64,000 nt of DNA from Lyophyllum atratum (Eukaryota > Basidiomycota > Agaricomycetes > Agaricales > Lyophyllaceae), in assembly GCA_014905825.1 (NCBI GenBank), contig JACGCN010000010.1, forward strand, positions 1,488,001 to 1,552,000, in the 5' to 3' direction. The notes beneath the pieces were generated by a model. It was not told the DNA's origin. It did not search any database and saw only the letters and a list, made by a program, of their open reading frames with translations. Shown here piece after piece: positions 23,238 to 35,739 of this stretch. The translations under genes and the position numbers were made by a program. Position 1 is the first letter of the stretch. Every line of letters starts with the position of its first letter.

Positions 23238-24584
23238 ATGCGTCTTTCAACTCTTTTCGCTGCGGCGACTTGTATCGTCGCGGCCTCTGCGCACGCGACG
23301 TTCCAGGAGCTCTGGATCAACGGCGTCGATGCCGGCTCGTCCTGTTTTCGTAAGCCTGCAAGCAACTCGCCTGTCACGAGCGTTGGCAGTGCCGTACGTC
23401 TGTTCCTTTTCGCATGTGTGGACTCCATGAGCTGATTGATGTATGCGCACGACAGGACCTGGCCTGCAATGCAGGCGCTGCAGCGAGTTCGGGCGTCTGC
23501 CAGGTCAAACGTACGCGCCCATTTCCCATTGGTGGTGTCAGTGTGGCGTGCTGACCATTTTGTTCGACGCGCAGCTGGTGATGATGTGACGGTTGAGATG
23601 CATCAGCAGCCTGGTGATCGTGCATGCCGCAATGAGGCCATCGGCGGGAACCACTTTGGGCCCGTCTTGGTACGTGCAGCCCCGCCGCATTCCCCCGGCT
23701 GCTCATGCTCAACCTCCCATTTTTTAGGTGTACATGGCTGCTGTGACTGACGCGAAGACGGCCGTTGGTTCGAGCGCCAGCTGGTTCAAGGTCTCGCAAA
23801 TGGGCCTCGTGTCGAACAACCCTGATTACTTTGGGTCTCGTGCGTCGTCTTCCTGTTTCCAACTTATAAGCCGCTTACAGATGGTTATTCTTGGAGCAGA
23901 GGTGCTCAATAATAACTGCGGCCATTATACGTTCAAGGTCCCTGCTAACCTCGCACCTGGAAATTACCTCATCCGCGCGGAAGTGATCGGTATGTGTTCC
24001 TTATCTCACCAATGTATTATAGATATGGGCCAACTAAATATATTACCAGCTCTTCATGTCGCTGGTGGAGTCGGAGGCGCACAGTAAGTCCATGCACTCC
24101 ATCGTCGCTCGGCGCTCCATCTAAGCGGCCCGCACAGGTTCTACCCCGCGTGCTTCCAAGTCAACGTGCGTGCAGTCATCGTGCCCCGAGATTTCAAGTT
24201 GACTTGCTACTAGGTCGGAGGCACCGGTACCGTCAAACCACCCACCGTCAAGATCCCTGGTAGGCTCCTCCCTCTTCGCACATGTTCTCGCGCTCACGAT
24301 GTCCAGGCGCCTACGGTGCCAATGACCCTGGCATTCTGGTCAACATCTACCAGGACCTTACCACCTACGTCCGTGAGTGCACATACCGGCTCCTGAATGC
24401 CTTGGGCGAGCATTGACTCAACATCGTGAACATAGTTCCCGGACCCACGGCGTACGGTCAGGCATCCCCCGTCCCCGCGATCACTGCGTATCCCACGACT
24501 GCGACGTGGAATACGGCCTTGCAGCCGTCGACGGTGCCCACTGTCGTTCCTACTGCTGGCGCGACTGGGATTGGCAAGGCATAA
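23238..24584 (+). CDS. AA9 lytic polysaccharide monooxygenase (former GH61)
   Basis: Secreted copper enzyme that oxidatively cleaves cellulose or hemicellulose. The start at 23238 gives a signal peptide (MRLSTLFAAATCIVAASA) whose cleavage exposes HATFQELWINGVD, so the mature N-terminal His that begins the copper histidine brace is present. The second His is in GGNHFGPVLVYMA and the axial Tyr in AQFYPACFQV. CGHYTFKVPANLAPGNYLIR is the usual core. About nine short introns interrupt the gene. The join near 23838 works best from GGTCTC to a distant acceptor before AGGTGCTC (about 60 bp intron), giving YFGSQVLNNNC. There is no CBM1; the C-terminus is a Pro/Thr/Ala-rich tail ending TGIGKA. All key residues are intact. 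Confidence 0.92.
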
Positions 24585-24953
24585 AGTAGTTCGGCTTGGG
24601 TGTCTTCTCTATATTCACAATCAGACGAGTCGGAGTCGTCCTGTGAATGTACAACACGTTACACAAAGGGACGTATGAATATGATGTTTCAATTTTCCGT
24701 CTTTGCTGTGCTGCATCCTAGATTCAACTTCTACTCTACGGGCAGGGGCGGACACGGTCAGGAACGGCAGCGCCAGTGGGATCGAGAATTTCTATGAGCA
24801 ATGTTTCATAGACGGGCATAAGGAGAGTCAGGGTTGGTTAGCAAGGTATCCAGGTGCAATGTGCTATTAAACAGACTTTCATACTAAATATCCCAAGTTT
24901 CGAAGTAACATTTTCTGATCCTTGCTTGTGCCTCTCACATACTAACATAACCT
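24585..24953. other. Intergenic
   Basis: The 369 bp separate the LPMO gene from the next start codon in the same direction. No feature recognised. Confidence 0.5.
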
Positions 24954-25660
24954 ATGTCGCCCTCGTCCTCCTCAGGTGAGCTCCCTCCCGCCACTGTCCG
25001 CCCTCCTCAACGCTGGCTTAGACGCGTACCCAGATTCGGGGAAACATGACCTGCGCAACGTGAGATATATCTTCGGATTCGGCACCTCCTTCATGGTGCT
25101 TTGCCTCCTCCTCACTGGATGCGGGCTGCTTTGGCGACGGCGGATCCTTGAGCGTAGAAATGCGCTACTCATGGGCTCCAGCGATGCGTATCGCGACCCT
25201 GAAGAAGACGTGGAGTATGTCCATCCAGTGTGGGTGGAGCGCCTCTTTGAGATGAAAGTAGCAGGAGAGTGGGCGGGGATCATGGTTCGTGTTTTAATAT
25301 CAACTGGGGAGCTCCTGGGCCTTTTAACATGGAATGCAGCCGTTATCCACGGGTGTTGTACGTCTAGGCACCAAGGCAGAAGACGACAACGAAAACGGGC
25401 ACGAAAACGGAAGGACAGGCTGGGCATCCCCGACGTCGAAGTTCGCGTTTTCCTCCCATCGAGCTTCTGTCTCGAGGGCCAATACCCCTGGAGAACAAGA
25501 TCCAGGACCCGCTCTAACACAAAGCGGAATATTTCTTGATCCAAGAGCACAAGTGCATATCGCAGTATTGATCGCCATGCCGCAGAATCCTGAGATATGC
25601 AGACCTCCGGAATACGATTTTGGGGTAGCGAGGGTGCCATTCGGGGCTAGGCTGGGGTAA
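24954..25660 (+). CDS. Small single-pass membrane protein, tandem paralog A, unknown function
   Basis: Exon 1 (ATGTCGCCCTCGTCCTCCTCAG at 24954) joins over a 47 bp intron to DAYPDSGKHDLRNVRYIFGF, followed by one membrane span (TSFMVLCLLLTGCGLLW) and a basic stop-transfer RRRILERR. The cytosolic part has HPVWVERLFEMK and, after a second intron, PLSTGVVRLGTKAEDDN, a variable Ser-rich stretch and a conserved tail HIAVLIAMP...PPEYDFGVARVP. The same architecture recurs at 26445-27153. I do not recognise a characterised homologue. The topology resembles small adaptor-type proteins with a single N-terminal helix and a conserved C-terminal peptide. Confidence 0.7.
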
Positions 25661-26444
25661 TTGGAGTCTAGCGTCCAATTACATACACCTTGGCCTTGCC
25701 GTCGACGATGACGAGTGTGTGAGCGACCGTGGCGCTCGACAATCAATAGACACTCCAACACAGTTCCCGGGTCAACGCGTAAGGACCTTCTCGGCCTGAG
25801 GTTTCCCCCCCCGTGACTACACCATAATCGCCGACAATGATATGGGACATGGTGTTTTGGCCAACTGCTGACTGAGATCTGCCAGGCGCGAGATGTTTCA
25901 CTGCCTCGAGGAGTGCAGTCCATGCATTCACAAGTAGCTGGTGACCTATCCTGCACGAAGGAGGATATGCTGGTTTAATTGGTATGCCGTCATATGGTAT
26001 TCCGCGGGCAGGCTCGCTTACGGTCAGGAGCGGAATGGGTGCCACCACATTAAGGAGGCACGGGCACCAGTGATAGAGAGAAACGAGTTTTGTGTGATAC
26101 AGCTCATCGAGGGATGATCGGCAATTTCATCTAATCTGATAATCACACAATGGCAGTACTACAGTCCTTCAGGAGACGTGAATCTAAAATCTCATATCCC
26201 TTCTGCGGGCGCTCTCAAGGCGTAGTGTCATTATGAGAACATGTATGCAAGAACAAGAGCAGTCTACCCGCGCCATCGGAGATAACAGGGGCGGCTAAGT
26301 GACGTACTCTTATCTGCCACCGCGAATCCCGCGCCTCGGCATCCGACATCCAAGCCTCTATTACGCTTTAAGTAAATACTGACACCGCAGTACCCATGCC
26401 CCCGCGACTCCCCGTTGCCTCCGCAGCAAATCCCCCACCCACCC
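25661..26444. other. Intergenic between the tandem paralogs
   Basis: A 101-codon reverse-strand frame (25743-26048) lies here but lacks a convincing start context or domain. Otherwise nothing is recognised. Confidence 0.4.
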
Positions 26445-27153
26445 ATGTCGTCCACAACAGACGCGTTCCCCTGGCCCCTGCCCACCACAGTACTAGAAGG
26501 CTCCACCACCGACGAAGACTCAGGGCCAGGCGGCATGACGCGCGGCGCGAACTACTTCTTCGGCTTCCTCATCACCTTCGTCGTGCTCCTCCTCCTGTTC
26601 GTCGCGTGCGGGCTGGCCGCGCGGAGGCGGCTCCTGGCACGCAGGCAGGTGCTGCTCGTCGGCCGCCGTGGTGATCCGTGGGTGTTTGGGTACCAGGGCC
26701 CCACTGGGGAGGAGGGGGGGCATGTGGAGCCGGTGTGGGTGGAAAGGTGGACGGAGAAGGGGGATGGGGAGGGGTGGGCGGGGATCATGGTGCGTGTTGT
26801 TATCTCATTCGACTTCAATGTATGCGCGTCAAACGTAATATCAGCCCCTTTCCACGAGCGTTGTACGTTCTGAGACGGGAATAGAACGTGAAGATGCAGA
26901 TGCAAATGGACACGAGGGAGAATTGACGGGGCGTGGGTCACCGACGTCTACAACCACGCGCCGAGCTTCCTTCTTCTCCGTCTCATCATGGCTTAGCACC
27001 ACGAAGGAGACCACGCTCCTAACCGAACTGCTTGATTCAAACGCGGAGGTGGATGTTGCTGTCATGGTCGCTATGCCGCGGAGGTCCAAGATTCACGGGG
27101 TGCCGGAATACGAGTTTGGCGTAACGAGAGTGCCGCTGAGAGGACCACCATAG
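26445..27153 (+). CDS. Small single-pass membrane protein, tandem paralog B, unknown function
   Basis: The start at 26445 gives MSSTTDAFPWPLPTTVLEGS, an extracytoplasmic Ser/Thr/Asp-rich head. One span follows (NYFFGFLITFVVLLLLFVAC), then basic RRRLLARR, HVEPVWVERWTEKGDGEGWA and GIM at the exon end. After the intron (acceptor near 26847) come PLSTSVVRSETGI, a Ser/Thr-rich stretch and the tail VAVMVAMPRRSKIHGVPEYE, then FGVTRVP. Intron position, the WAGIM/PLST junction and the tail match paralog A 1.5 kb upstream, so the pair arose by tandem duplication and has since diverged in head and linker. Confidence 0.72.
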
Positions 27154-27835
27154 CAGTGCCGGTCTATCCTGATTCTTGCCCCTATACTATTGACGGTGTA
27201 GGATAGTCTTTGTCGTGTGGTGGCGCGTAGCTCTCAAGTAGTGCCCCAAGGGAATCCATGGCTCGAAGAAAACGGTTGGCTGTAGGGAAGTGAAGAAAGT
27301 TGACTGAAATCTGAAGGGTTATTGGAGTTACGGAACGGCCACGCACCGTTTCGCCAAAAAAATGGGCAAAAATCTGTAGGAGGCAGCTTCACCCGAAAAT
27401 CAGTAACACACATTTATGCCGGAGCCGGTGCACTCCAACCACGTTCTCTCCAGAGATTTCAATTTGGTCTTGAACGCCAATTCTCTGCATATCATGCTTG
27501 TCATGATGAGGTCGTGTCATTGTAGCTTGTCATCATTCTCTTGCTTCATGTTTCTGGTCTTAGGAAGGCAAAACTGTGACAGAGCATGGAGTCAGAGATT
27601 GGAGGGTGGAAGGTGGGCACACCCGACGCACCTTCGCTTAAACCTTGCAAACAGGGAGTCAGTCCCAACTTCATTTCAAAGAAACATACCAAACGCTACA
27701 AATCACGCGCCGCAAAAAAACCCGCACCGCACGAACCGGAAAGAATATTCGCGTCGCAAGCCCAAACGGTGTTTGGCTCCGAACGCCGATTCTGTATTTC
27801 CAAAAAAACACGAGGCACACACAATCCATCCAAGT
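27154..27835. other. Intergenic, convergent 3' region
   Basis: About 680 bp between convergent genes with no recognised feature. Confidence 0.5.
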
Positions 27836-28377
27836 CTACTTCGCCCCCGCCTCCTCCTTCCCCCGCTGTATTAGCCCGAGGCCCACGATAACGCCGTCTG
27901 CCACCACATCCGCGGCCTTCTGACCCTCCTTCGCACTCGCCTCCGCCTGGCGAATGAATTCGTCCTGCACCGCTTTTGCTCTGGCCACCTACAAAGCACA
28001 TGATAGAGTGGTTAGTGGCATGCGCGAGGAGATAGACACGGTGTACGCACCTCTTTGGGATGGTGCAGGCACTCGAGGTAATCCTCGGATTGCGGGCGAC
28101 ATGCGGTGGGGTTATCGGTTTGCGCGTAGCACTGACGTTGTTAGTGACTATATAAGTGGCCTGTGTATGTTCGACAGGTGTGATGCGGGCGTACTTTGGA
28201 GAATTCCTGCCAGTAGGCAAAGCACCGTGAACGTCCTACGTGCCAGGTGGTGAGTCTGAGAGATGGGCATGGGGAGATGGGGTAGACGGACCTCCGCTGT
28301 AGCCGAATCCGGACTATAGTAAGAGATGACCGTCAGCGAAGAAGGGTTGGAGGGGAGGGAAGGTACCGTACAGCCAT
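27836..28377 (-). CDS. NADH:ubiquinone oxidoreductase 15 kDa subunit (NDUFS5, complex I)
   Basis: Accessory subunit on the intermembrane-space side of mitochondrial complex I. The first coding exon is only ATGGCT (28377-28372). Three further exons give SGFGYSGGRSRCFAYWQEFS, KCYAQTDNPTACRPQSEDYL, ECLHHPKE and VARAKAVQDEFIRQAEASAK, then a helix ending GLGLIQRGKEEAGAK before the TAG at 27836. The twin CX9C motif typical of NDUFS5 is exact: CFAYWQEFSKC (rebuilt across an intron) and CRPQSEDYLEC. The length of about 95 residues fits fungal homologues. All introns have GT-AG ends and keep frame. Confidence 0.93.
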
Positions 28378-29127
28378 GGTTTATTTGCGCCGACGAAGAG
28401 TTGAAGGTCGGGATGCGGGAGGAGTGACGTTTGATTGTCACTGTCACACGCTTTGCCAGTGATTGATGGCTACCGACTCGGAGTGAACTCGGAGTGAACC
28501 TTGACTCTGACCATAGCTATGTACGCCCATTGCAGGGCATGTCAATGCCTCATCTACAGCTCAGCTCGACAAAAGTACGGGATCACTAGCATGAGGGCCG
28601 TCGATCTTCACTGCTATGCTCAGCTAAACTCTACCGAAACCTCTCCGTCTGATTCGAGAATTGGGACTTCTTTAAGGCCCACTTTGACCGCCGCTCCATC
28701 CAATCACCATCGTAAAAATTATATTCATACCTCATCAATAATGCACAGAACTCTCTGGTTAGCTTTTGATCGAAAGCCAGAGCTACTGTATTTATCGAGG
28801 GTTCGCCTTTCCGTGTTGACGACGATTTTTTGGACCATGTATCTTTTCGACGACTGCCAATTTGATTCCAATATACTCTGCATTTCCTTGTGCCATTCTG
28901 GCGCGAGGTAGATACTTAGATCCACCGGATAGGTCTACTTGAGCATCATAAACTCATTCTGACAACTGAAGTAGGGCGGAAAGCCCGGACCGGCATATCT
29001 TGATCGTCACAAGTGCTTGTAAGTTGTCACGCACGCCCGCTCGTCGTGTACCACAATCCAATCGATTTCATTCTCTCGGCCGTTTTCCTTCGTTCCCTTG
29101 TATTTCCTCTATCTTCCAACCTAAGAG
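28378..29127. other. Intergenic between divergent NDUFS5 and Get5-like genes
   Basis: The 750 bp hold the upstream regions of both genes. Short frames in it have no recognisable domain. GGAGTGAAC is repeated in tandem near 28480-28500. Confidence 0.45.
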
Positions 29128-30393
29128 ATGGCAGATCAAGCAGAACTAGCGTTTGCGAAGACGTTCCTGAACACAATCTCGTCGCAACCGGTGACATACT
29201 CCAACGACTCCCAGCAGCCGCTGCAGAACTCGCTGAAGAAGGTCCCAGTGCTCCCGGTTAGCTGATCACCACACATGACTCCGCGATTCTCAATGCCACG
29301 ATATCCATTGTTCTCAGATTCCAGTCCCTGCCCCACCCACGCGAGCCGCCACAGCCTCCTCTTCTTCTTCATCAGGTATGTTCTCGAAGTCTGATCGAAC
29401 CTCCTGCTCCTTTTTTTCTTGACATATTGTGCACAGCCTCGGTCTCCGTGACCTTTAAATCCCTCAAGCCACCCGCATCCTTCACCATCTCCGTCCAGCC
29501 CACCGATTCCATCGCCGCCGTCAAGACACAGCTCGCCGCACAGCCCTCCGCGCCTCCAGCCGACGCCCAGCGCCTCCTCCTCAAAGGCAAGGCCCTCGCA
29601 GACGCAAAGCTCCTGAAAGAGTACAACGTCAAAGACGGCGACACCATCAACCTCGTCCTCAAACCCGGCTCCGACTGGGACCCCACCAAACCCACCATTC
29701 CTACAGTAACATCGTCACCTTCTCCCGACCCAATGGCCTCATCCCACTCCCTTTCCATCGCGTCGCCCGCGCCGTCGGGATCCACCAGACGAGGCCACCA
29801 GCGTATACCGTCTGTCGTGCTCTCGCCGTCGCCCTCGAGCGAGACGCCGGGCGCTGTGGAGAAGGATATACTGCTCACGCTTGATAGCGCGCCGGGCCCG
29901 GTGCAGACGGAGCCGCTGTCGACGTATGGCGCGACTGTTGCACAACCGGAGTTCTGGAAGCGGTTGTACGCGTTTTTGAAGTACGTGTCATGTCGTTCGT
30001 TTCGCGTCTTTTTCGTTTCCTGGTTCTGTTTGGAGGAGTCGTTTGGCTTCGTGCATGCCCTTGTGTCACACATGTTATTTCTCCATGTTGCATCCCACCC
30101 TCGCCTTACATACAGTTTGCCCACTTTCCAAGTCCTCTGCCAAGATTCGTTTGTGATTAGCTTCACTGTTCTCCGTTCTCCTACCCCGCTTTCCCATATC
30201 TATTAATCCTCCTACCTCGCTGCGCCATACTGACTTATGCCCCTCTACCCCTTACAGATCAGAATTCACCACTGAATCAGACGCGCTAACCGCGTTCGAG
30301 GACTTCTTCCGCGCGAGCAAGGGATCGCTCACTGTGAACCAGATTGCGAAGATCCGCGATCAGGTTGGGATCGTCGGTATGGCTGGGACGTGA
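29128..30393 (+). CDS. Ubiquitin-like protein of the GET pathway (Get5/Mdy2-like)
   Basis: Probable cytosolic factor that, with Get4, hands tail-anchored membrane proteins to the targeting machinery. The start at 29128 gives MADQAELAFAKTFLNTISSQ followed by PVTYSNDSQQPLQNSLKKVP, matching the Get4-binding N-terminus of fungal Get5. A ubiquitin-like fold follows (VSVTFKSLKPPASFTISVQP, then LKGKALADAKLLKEYNVKDG, then TINLVLKPG). After a Ser/Pro-rich linker is a C-terminal helical segment (ATVAQPEFWKRLYAFLK, then ESDALTAFEDFFRASKGSLT) compatible with the dimerisation or extended domain. A long intron of about 275 bp precedes the last exon. The UBL is certain; Get5 identity is likely. Confidence 0.8.
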
Positions 30394-32634
30394 TGAGTGG
30401 GTGCTGGTGGTGCAACCGTGCAGAGGCTTGGTTCTGTTTTCTTTCCTTTTTCTTTTACTTGTTTTGCGGCCCCGGGCTTTGAAGTTTAATTTACGGGGTG
30501 TATGAGGGACATGGCCACTTGAACTTGAAGTCTTGAAGGTTTTGAGTTCGTGCAATAGGCACGTGTGATTCCCCTGTACTTGGCATACTTCAACTTGTGT
30601 GCCCAGTCGGTGCCCAGTGCTTCTTGGTTCGTTCGCAGCCCTTCTTCTTGACCAAGCTTGCCACATGAAAAAAACACTTCCAAACCCTCTCCGTTCGGGC
30701 TGATGATGCTACAGTAACACCAATGCCACACTGAAAGATGCTGCCACCAGGCAGCCAATGCGTCCACTTGCCGGGACACTGTCACTTGTCCATGTCAGTC
30801 CTGACGCGTGAGCTCAACTTCTGCCTGCTTATTAGACTGTTCACATCTGCGCTCAACGTTTGACATTGGATGCTACGAAAACATGGGAATTGCACCCTAC
30901 TACACCGTCACGGTCCATTAAGGAGAAACATATGAATCAAGCGCGGGTCGCTCCTCTTCTAAGTAACAAACAACACTTCCCGTTCCTCCCTCTTCGACTA
31001 AAAAGGAACTAGGACATAGCGTGAATACGTGCCATGTCGTCCGTTGTTTAAGCACAAGGCCATATCTTCCAGGCACTTGACAACTGGCAGCGACGCATGC
31101 TGCTCGATCTTGCTCGATGCTGCTCTCGAACTGAACGACACGGTGTTCCTCGGTGGAATTCTTATGGTTACCAGGGGAACCCTAGTCTCCGGTAGCTGAA
31201 CTTACTGTATAACAGGTGATAGTCGATCTGTTTGTCAAGGGGGAAACCTGGAGATTGAATTGGCACAGACATTGACAGCAGTCCGCATGGACCTTCCCCA
31301 GATCACACTCTCCATGCTTTTCCACCATTCCTCTCCTATGCTCTTGGCACGTCTCATGAAGCCATGATTGCAGAAGTAAGTCGGTGCTCTGGGAGCTATT
31401 TCTCGCATTGACACGCAACATGGTGATTGATAGCTCAAAAACGGCGCCCACATATCGAGCACACGAGATGGACCGACGACCAGTAACACCAGGAACAGCC
31501 GATCAGATCGTTTCAAGGATGCTGTTAATCGGTGGCTTGATCGGTGGGCATACAGAAGCATGAGTACGCTGGGTGCCATGATCATGAGCGTGCCACCGAA
31601 GTTGCCGGGGCTCGGAGATGACTGAAAGCACCTCCTTCCTTGATTGCTTGCCTTTGCGCCTCACTAACACCAACCCAGCCGCTCAGGCTGCCCATCAATT
31701 GCTTCTGAGGTGCCTGTGTACATATACCCCACAACCCGTGGTACAGTTGGCCGGTCTGAGCGGAGCCGAGTCGTGCAACCGTACCAGCAACGTGAAAGGG
31801 ACAATACGGACTTCGCCTGCTACGAGAGGCATCGCATGCATGTATTCGTTCGGGAGCCCAGATCGCCAAGGCTTAGCGGGTTGGGAGTTTTTCATGCTAT
31901 CGCAGTACGACGTGAGACCTCTCTGCCCAACCCTTGACTTAGCATGGGTGCCGACTATGCGCTCTAGTTATGAAGCAAGGAGAAGCAGATGCCTGGCCGA
32001 GGACCTGAGGTTCGTGTTCAAGGATGCTTATCGTGACCTTAGCGAGTGAAATTGATGTGGCAGGTCAACTAAATCACGCGTTTGATGCGGTATGCCAAAT
32101 TCGTGGCGTCACCTACACCACATTCGCGTGCATCCACCCGACTACGTTGCACTACCACGTCGACCTCCAACAGCAACCGTCGAATCCCGTCGATTCATTC
32201 GGTTTTCCCCCTGAGTACACCATGCGCCGCATGCTCTAGTCTCTAGATGAACTAGTATTTCCGTGGCTTGAGACCACTCATCAGCTCTAATCAAGGCATA
32301 TGGCGCGCTGGATGCGGTCTATTCTTGACATATCCCCAAGATCCGATCCCAACGTCATATACAGAGGTGGGCGACGTGAAGGGAGTCCATAGCAATCAAT
32401 TGCCGCTTCTTTTTGCGTTGACAGGACCTCTACACATGGCTCCTCATCGCAAAGAAGCATCTCAGATAACTCCGCCCCCGCCCAGGAATTCTTCCCGGGT
32501 CTTCGCTTTTTTTCCACGGGGACTCCTATCTGAATTATAGAAAAGGGTGAACGCGAGATTTGACGCGACCTTCTTCGCAACCCCCACTTGGAGCAGCTGT
32601 TCTACCGAGTAACGGTACCAGTGGAAAGTCAAGC
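30394..32634. other. Intergenic, about 2.2 kb, no gene recognised
   Basis: The largest apparently empty stretch among the host genes. A 143-codon forward frame at 31618-32049 has no recognisable domain and a poor splice context. Reverse frames near 31200-31870 overlap it and look like chance. A lineage-specific gene or a non-coding transcript cannot be excluded. Confidence 0.4.
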
Positions 32635-35600
32635 ATGTCCACCGTTGCAGAGACCAGTACTCTGCCTGCCGCGGACCACGCCGGCACCCCTGCCTCCTAT
32701 CCTAGCGAGAAAGAGGCCTCAATGTTGGAGAAGTCACTAGAGGAAGAGGAGACTTATGGCGACCACGACGTGTTCGTATCGTCGGTACCCCCCTGCATGC
32801 TGTCCGCTAATGATTCCTGATCTATACAGAACGCGCCCGTTCCCTATCGACCCAGAATATGTTGAAGAAACACATCAGCTGACCTTCAGGTTCGTCTCCA
32901 CTCAACTACCATCTCCGTATCCCTTCCGTTAACCACTGCCATAGAGCAGTATTCGTTGGATGTGCACTCGGTGCCATTGGTGAGCCTTTCTCGAGTCCAT
33001 GTGCTACGTGCGACCCGTCTGACCCGTTCGTGTCGCAGTTGGTGCTTCGAACATCTATCTGGGGTTGAAGACCGGTTTTACCTTCGGTCCCCAACTGTTT
33101 GGTTCCATCTTCGGTTTTGCAATCCTCAAAGCCATCTCCCGGATCGTTCCCGAATCGGGACTTTTGGGTCGCTTCCTTGGCGGTCCCTTTGGTCCCAAGG
33201 AGAACTGTACCGTCCAAAGGTCAGTCCCATCCCCAATATACTCGCATGGACCATCACTCACGGCGTTCATCTTCACTTAAAGTGCTGCAACAGGTTCGTG
33301 TTTATCTTCAGAATCATGATTCGGTGGTGTTAAATGTGCGTTTCGTTACAGCGTCTGGTGGCTTGGGGATTCTGTTCGTCGGCGCTATTCCCGCCATGTA
33401 CCGCCTAAATCTCCTTTCGGAACTTCCAGAGCAAGATATCGGCAAACTGATCGCGCTTACTACCTGTGCGGGCTTCTTCGGCGTGTTCTTCGTTATCCCT
33501 CTGCGAAAGTACTACATCGTGCATCAAAAGCTTACTTTCCCCACACCCGCTGCCACCGTACGTTACCTGTGTGTGCTCCATTCTGATCCCTTTTTGACAT
33601 ATGTCATATCATAGGCCTACACAATCCGATCCTTGCATAGCGGTAAATCTGGCGCTGTTGCTGCCAAGAAGAAATCTCTTGCATTGTTGTACTCCTTCTG
33701 TATCACATTTGTGTACAAGGTTATGACCGGTTATGCCCCAGGCATCGTGAGTCTCAATCATTGGGCCTATGCTGTTCGGGGCGTTATCTGACTGTCGTCC
33801 ATAATTTGCAGATCTACGACTGGCACGTTGGCTGGACTCTTTTCCGATTGGGCTTCACTAGCATTATTTCCCTTGAGAACTACGGCTGGTTCATTGAATG
33901 TGAGATCATAACAAACTCTGCGTTTATTTGTCTCCCAGTATGACTTACTATCTACTGCAGTCACACCGGCGTTCTACGGTGCAGGCATGTTGAGCGGCTT
34001 GAATGCTTCCTGGAGTTTCTGTAAGTGGTTATGATGACACCAGACCCAACCTAGATCTAAATCAAGACATCTTCTCCAGTTGGCGGTTCTGTCCTAGCTT
34101 GGGGAATCAGTGAGTTCTGCTGTCTTTAGGGCTTCCCGTCTCTCACTGATGTCTCAATCATAGTTGCACCCGCTCTCGTCAAGAACGGTCTCGCGTTCGG
34201 CGTTCCAATTAGCAAAGAATTCCCTTTGGTTTCCTACCAGGCCCTGTCCTTTGAGGACCCCACGCTCTACGTCACCAGACCCTCCCCTCGCTACTGGCTC
34301 CTGTGGCCCGGTGTTTTCATGATGTTGCTTTACTCTTTTGCTGACGTCATGATCACTGTCCTGCCTCTCCTCTCGAGTAAGTCCGCCAAGGTTGTTATTT
34401 TTACATGTCGCTGACCCAACGTCTTGCAGAAATTAGGATGCCTGGCAAAATCAACGTCCGCTCATGGTTCGCGCCCCGCTCAGACATTGACCCCGAAGAC
34501 GAAGACCAGACCCCTCTCGAGGACCGCATCCCCACCTCCTGGTGGACCATCGGCCTTTTCCTCAGCACCGTTATGTGCTGCGCCATTCTCGCGACCCAAT
34601 TCGAAATGAACGTCGGAGAAGCCATCCTCGCCCTCATCCTCGGCTTCATCTTCTCCTTCATCGGTGTCCAGTCCTCTGGTCACACCGACGTCAACCCCGT
34701 CTCGACCGTCGCGAAGGCTTCCCAACTCATCTTTGGTGGAATCGGCAAAGCGTCCCACCTCGCCACTAACCCCGCACGCACACTCAACTTGACCGCCGGT
34801 GTCATCGCTGGTGGCTCCGCCGCCCAGGCTGCCGATATGACTGGTGATCTCAAGACTGGATATCTCCTACGCGCGAAACCCAAAAATCAGTTTATTGCCC
34901 AGCTCGCCGGATCTGTCGTCGCTGTCTTTTTGACTTCGGGCCTATTCATCCTGTTCACCAAGGCCTCGCCTTGTATCCTGTATGTCGCGACGTCCTTTTT
35001 TGACGATGAGCTGCTGTCTGACATACTTGTGCAGCCATCCTCCTGAGTCAGGCGAGTGCACATACGGTGCTCCTTCCGTATCTGCGTGGGCAGCTGTCGC
35101 GGTCGGCGTCGCGTCCCCTTCTCTTCGTGAGTAATATCAACACTATCCCCAGTAATACCACTAAGGTTGGTGTGTCGCCAGCTATCCCCGCGTCTTCAGG
35201 TTACACCGCCATTGGTCTCGGTATCTTCAGCATCATCAGCTTAGTCGTTAAGGTTCGTTTTCCCCACCCCCCGCTCCTAAAGTTGGCTCTCAAGCTCACA
35301 TCGACAAACTCCACAGCATTATTGGATTCCCAAAAAATACTGGGCGTACGTTCCCAACTGGAACGCCGTCGGCCTGGGTTTCGTCGTACCCCAGGTGTAC
35401 TACTCGTTGGCCATGGCGGTTGGCTCGACAGTGAACTTCTTCTGGCTGAGGAACAACCCTGCAGCTTACGATATGTACATGTTCGCTCTTGCGGTATGTG
35501 CCCTCACTTCTCTGTGTCGTTGTTACCTCGCTCACGCATCGCTCTCGTTTAGGCTGGTCTTCTAGCTGGTGAGGGTATTGGGGGCGTGTTCCAAGCGCTG

Positions 35601-35739
35601 CTCGCTGTTGTAGGTGTTGATGGAACCAGTAAGCACCCTTCCTTGTGCTGCAGTCGACGTGCTTTCTAAAATCTTGCTTTTTCCTTCATAGAATATGGCA
35701 CCGCCATCGGCTGCCCTGGCCTCGAATTCTGCGGTTGAT
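32635..35739 (+). CDS. OPT-family oligopeptide transporter
   Basis: Plasma-membrane proton-coupled importer of small peptides or metal-chelate/glutathione-type substrates. The ATG at 32635 (MSTVAETSTLPAADHAGT) starts a hydrophilic Glu-rich N-terminus. The transport domain follows over about 14 exons with RPFPIDPEYVEETHQLTFRA, GASNIYLGLKTGFTFGPQLF, NCTVQSAATASGG (rebuilt over introns), GMLSGLNASWSFFGGSVLAW, SSGHTDVNPVS, QLIFGGIGKA, GGSAAQAADMTGDLKTGYLL, PSVSAWAAVA and NWNAVGLGFVVPQVYYSLAM. These include conserved OPT signatures (NPVS, GDLK, SAATASGG). The last exon ends GTAIGCPGLEFCG at 35739. More than twelve hydrophobic spans and about 720-760 residues fit the family. No frame breaks were seen. 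Confidence 0.92.

Noticed and set aside
31618..32049. 143-codon forward frame
   Set aside because: No recognisable domain and overlapping frames on the other strand; left as intergenic.
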